Of a DNA stretch of 64,000 nt, positions 61,610 through 64,000 are shown one piece after another (the first letter of the stretch is position 1; each line of letters begins with the position of its first letter). The stretch spans positions 62,001-126,000 of the forward strand of contig NZ_BJFL01000001.1 of the NCBI RefSeq assembly GCF_005405885.1. Direction: 5' to 3'. Position numbers and translations under genes: made by a program. The stretch comes from Gandjariella thermophila. GTDB lineage: Bacteria > Actinomycetota > Actinomycetes > Mycobacteriales > Pseudonocardiaceae. The notes beneath the pieces are model-generated. The model was not told the origin of the DNA. It was given only the letters and a program-made list of their open reading frames with translations, and did no database searches.

Positions 61610-63415
61610 GTGCGGCCGTGGGGGACATTCGCGGGCATGGTCGGCGCGGTGGCGGTGGCCCTGGCCGCGGTCACCGCGCCGACCGGGCAGCCGCCGGCGC
61701 ACGCCGAGCAGGGCGCGGCGCTTCGCGTGGCGCTGACCACCGACGTCGACTCGCTCAACCCGTTTCTCGCCACGCTCGCGGCCAGCACCGAACTCGGCCG
61801 GCTGATGTACGAGTTCCTCACCACCTACAGCGCGAAGGACCAGTCCCCGGTGCCCGCGCTGGCCGAGCGCTGGACCACCGCACCGGACAATCTGACCTGG
61901 ACGTTCACCATCCGCTCCGGCGCGGTGTGGTCCGACGGCGTGCCGATCACCGCGCGGGACGTGGCCTACACGTTCAACCTGATGCTGACCAACCCGGTCG
62001 CCCGCACCGCCAACGGCAACTTCGTGGCGAACTTCGATTCGGTGAGCGCCCCGGACGACCGCACCGTGCTGATCAGAACGAAGACGCCGCAGGCCACCAT
62101 GCTGGCGCTGGACGTGCCGATCGTCCCGGAGCACGTCTGGTCCAAGGTGACCGATCTGGCCGGCTACGCCAACGACACCACACCCGTGGTGGGCAGCGGC
62201 CCGTTCGTGCTCGCCGACTACAAGCCGAACCAGTACATCAAGCTCACCGCGAACAAGAAGTACTGGCGCGGCCCGGCCAAGATCGACGAGCTGGACTTCG
62301 TCTCCTACAAGAACGCCGACGCGGCGGTGCAGGCTCTGCGCAAGGGCGAGGTCGACCTGGTCAACCGGCTCACCCCGGACCAGTTCGACGGGCTGCGCGG
62401 GCAGACCAACATCGCGGTGCACAAGGCGCAGGGCCGCCGGTTCACCGAACTGCTGCTCAACCCCGGCGCGGCCACCCGCACCGGGGAACCCATCGGCGAC
62501 GGCCACCCGGCGCTCCGGGACGTGCGGGTGCGCCGGGCCATCGCGCAGGCCATCGACGTGCGAACCCTGGTCGACAAGGTGTTCGCCGGCTACGCCGAGC
62601 CCGGCAGCGGCTACATCCCATCAGTGTTCCAGAGCTACCACTGGGAGCCGCCGGCGGGCACCGCGCGCCGGTTCGATCTCGCCGCGGCGGGCCGCGCCCT
62701 GGACGAGGCCGGCTACCCACGCGGCCCGGACGGCATCCGCCGCGGCGCGGACGGCCGCCCGCTGGCCCTCCGGCTGGTCGGGCACAACAACGTCAGCTCC
62801 GACGCGCAGGTCGCCGACTACCTCAAGCGGTGGCTGGCCGACATCGGCATCGCCGTCGACGTGCAGATGCTCTCCGGTAACCGGCTCAACGAGGTCACCG
62901 CCGCCGGCGACTACGACATGGCGTTCAGCGGGTGGGGCGTCAACCCGGACCCGGACGCCGTGCTGGGCCTGCAGACCTGCGGGCAGCGGCCCGGCCCGGA
63001 CGGCAAGGGCGGCACCACCGACTCGTTCTTCTGCGACCCGGTCTACGACGACCTCTACCGCAGGCAGCTCGCCGAGTTCGATCCGGTGAAGCGGGCCGAC
63101 CTGGTGCGCCAGATGCAGCAGCGGTTCTACGACCAGGTGCCCGCGGTGATCCTGTTCTACCAGGACGCGCTGGAGGCGTACCGGGCCGACCGGTTCAGCG
63201 GCTTCCCGGTGCAGCCCGATCCGGGCGGGGTGATCCGCGAGCAGAACGGCTACTGGGGCTACTACGGCGCGCAACCGGTGGCCGGCGCGGACAGCGGCGG
63301 CTCCCGTGACCTGTGGGCGGTGCTGCTGCGCTTCGGTGTGCCGCTGGTCGTGGTCGGTGGGGTGGCGCTGTATGGGTACCGGCGGCGCCGCTCGCGCGAG
63401 GACGACCGTGAGTGA
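61610..63415 (+). CDS. Peptide ABC transporter substrate-binding protein with C-terminal membrane anchor
   Basis: 601 residues. An N-terminal Sec signal (FAGMVGAVAVALAAVTAP) lacks a lipobox. The body is an SBP family 5 (DppA/OppA) protein: LRVALTTDVDSLNPFLAT, FTIRSGAVWSDGVPITARDV, GSGPFVLADYKPNQYIKL and YDMAFSGWGVNPDPD. The C terminus has one membrane helix (LLRFGVPLVVVGGVALYGY) and a basic tail. Actinobacterial SBPs are normally lipoproteins, so anchoring by a C-terminal helix is the oddity. GTG 61610 has AAGGGG 8 nt upstream. It is followed by a permease gene. Confidence 0.85.
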   Translation: MRPWGTFAGMVGAVAVALAAVTAPTGQPPAHAEQGAALRVALTTDVDSLNPFLATLAASTELGRLMYEFLTTYSAKDQSPVPALAERWTTAPDNLTWTFTIRSGAVWSDGVPITARDVAYTFNLMLTNPVARTANGNFVANFDSVSAPDDRTVLIRTKTPQATMLALDVPIVPEHVWSKVTDLAGYANDTTPVVGSGPFVLADYKPNQYIKLTANKKYWRGPAKIDELDFVSYKNADAAVQALRKGEVDLVNRLTPDQFDGLRGQTNIAVHKAQGRRFTELLLNPGAATRTGEPIGDGHPALRDVRVRRAIAQAIDVRTLVDKVFAGYAEPGSGYIPSVFQSYHWEPPAGTARRFDLAAAGRALDEAGYPRGPDGIRRGADGRPLALRLVGHNNVSSDAQVADYLKRWLADIGIAVDVQMLSGNRLNEVTAAGDYDMAFSGWGVNPDPDAVLGLQTCGQRPGPDGKGGTTDSFFCDPVYDDLYRRQLAEFDPVKRADLVRQMQQRFYDQVPAVILFYQDALEAYRADRFSGFPVQPDPGGVIREQNGYWGYYGAQPVAGADSGGSRDLWAVLLRFGVPLVVVGGVALYGYRRRRSREDDRE

Positions 63416-64000
63416 GCCGGCCATGACCGACGCGATCACCCCGATCGAGCCGCGCGCCGAGGCCGCGGAGCGGCGCGCCGGCGGGACGATGCGGTTCGTG
63501 GCCGCCCGCCTCGGCGGCGCGGCGGCCAGCCTGCTGCTCGTCGTGGTGCTGGGCTTCCTGCTGTTCCGGGTGATCCCCGGTGACCCGGTGCGGACCATGA
63601 CCCGGGGCCGGCCGGTCAGCCCGGAGCAACTCGCCGAGCTCCGCGCCCGGCTCGGCCTGGACCGCCCACTACTCGAGCAGTTCGTGTCCTACCTCGGCCG
63701 GCTGGCACACGGCGACCTGGGCGTCTCCTACCAGTACAGCCGGCCGGTGGCGGCACTGGTCGTGGAGCGTCTCGGCCCGACGGTGCTGCTGGTCGGCACG
63801 GCCACCGTGATCGCCGTGGTGCTGGGCCTGTGGTTGGGTGCCCGCGCGGCGTGGCGTCGGGGAAGTGGCTTCGACCGGGCGGTCACCGGGATCGCGGTGA
63901 CCCTGTGGTCGGTGCCCACGTTCTGGCTGGGCCTGATCGTGCTCATGGTGTTCGCGGTCGGCGCCGGCCCGATCCCCGGACTGTTCCCCACCGGCGGGAT
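63408..64000 (+). CDS. Dipeptide ABC transporter permease (DppB type), partial
   Basis: First 197 codons, cut by the end of the window. A cytoplasmic tail precedes the first membrane helix (AAASLLLVVVLGFLLFRVIPGDPV), and RARLGLDRPLLEQFVSYLG and LAHGDLGVSYQYSRPV are the standard DppB/OppB signature; three more helices follow before the cut. It forms the membrane pore with a DppC partner. GTG 63408 overlaps the stop of the substrate-binding gene by 8 nt and has GAGG upstream; ATG 63423 is an alternative. Confidence 0.87.
   Translation, partial: MSEPAMTDAITPIEPRAEAAERRAGGTMRFVAARLGGAAASLLLVVVLGFLLFRVIPGDPVRTMTRGRPVSPEQLAELRARLGLDRPLLEQFVSYLGRLAHGDLGVSYQYSRPVAALVVERLGPTVLLVGTATVIAVVLGLWLGARAAWRRGSGFDRAVTGIAVTLWSVPTFWLGLIVLMVFAVGAGPIPGLFPTGG

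Overview
The window is about 72% GC, with codon use and gene types of a filamentous or otherwise high-GC actinobacterium. Pointers are an Rv1733c-family membrane protein, an Rv3056-like DinB, F420-dependent LLM and PPOX-type proteins, an MSMEG_4193-family phosphatase, a DUF5703 protein and a group 2 sigma factor. The mix suggests Pseudonocardiales or a near relative, but I cannot fix the genus. I see no rRNA or tRNA genes and no CRISPR array. The window is chromosomal in character, with a few degraded genes and one gene for a tyrosine recombinase.

Layout. 0-15 kb: a DMT exporter, a GT-C-like membrane transferase, cyanase, VOC proteins, a bifunctional-nuclease-type protein, an Rv1733c-like protein, an AlkB repair dioxygenase behind a LexA-type box, a LysE exporter, a DUF998 protein, an SDR enzyme, a LysR remnant, a MoaD-like protein overlapping a BNR beta-propeller, and an AraC regulator. 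15-28 kb: a DUF2267/PCD-like fusion, a SigB/HrdD-type sigma factor, a secreted S15-type hydrolase, a MatB-like ligase, a Ser/Thr kinase, DinB, and a MarR regulator ahead of a PLP decarboxylase and an aldo/keto reductase. 28-31 kb: a compact transcription unit for a 57-residue peptide with 14 tryptophans, divergent from a VioD-like flavin monooxygenase. 31-42 kb: a cytX-tenA-like thiamine-pyrimidine salvage pair, a GGDEF + HD-GYP membrane protein, glutamine synthetase, a rhomboid-like protein, and an ECF sigma factor with its probable membrane partner. 42-50 kb: truncated AraC and EamA genes, a TetR-controlled membrane protein, a lipoprotein beta-propeller, F420-linked oxidoreductases and a phosphatase. 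50-64 kb: a KfrA-like coiled-coil protein beside a 23-bp tandem repeat array and a broken ArsR-type gene, a DUF917/permease operon with a flavin hydroxylase, a tyrosine recombinase, and a divergent DppA-type peptidase/oligopeptide transporter locus that runs off the right end.

How it works together. Most transcription units hold one to three genes. Translational coupling by ATGA overlaps is seen at 12247, 33776, 41439 and 45032. At least twelve genes have a TANNNT-like -10 element placed 6-8 nt before the start codon and no Shine-Dalgarno site, which is the layout of leaderless transcripts; this pattern decided several start codons. Strong perfect stem-loops mark many gene ends. The most notable locus is the Trp-rich peptide gene at 28546-28719, which has its own -35/-10, an operator-like dyad at +1, a ribosome site and a 15-bp terminator stem, and lies next to a gene resembling a tryptophan-pathway flavin monooxygenase.
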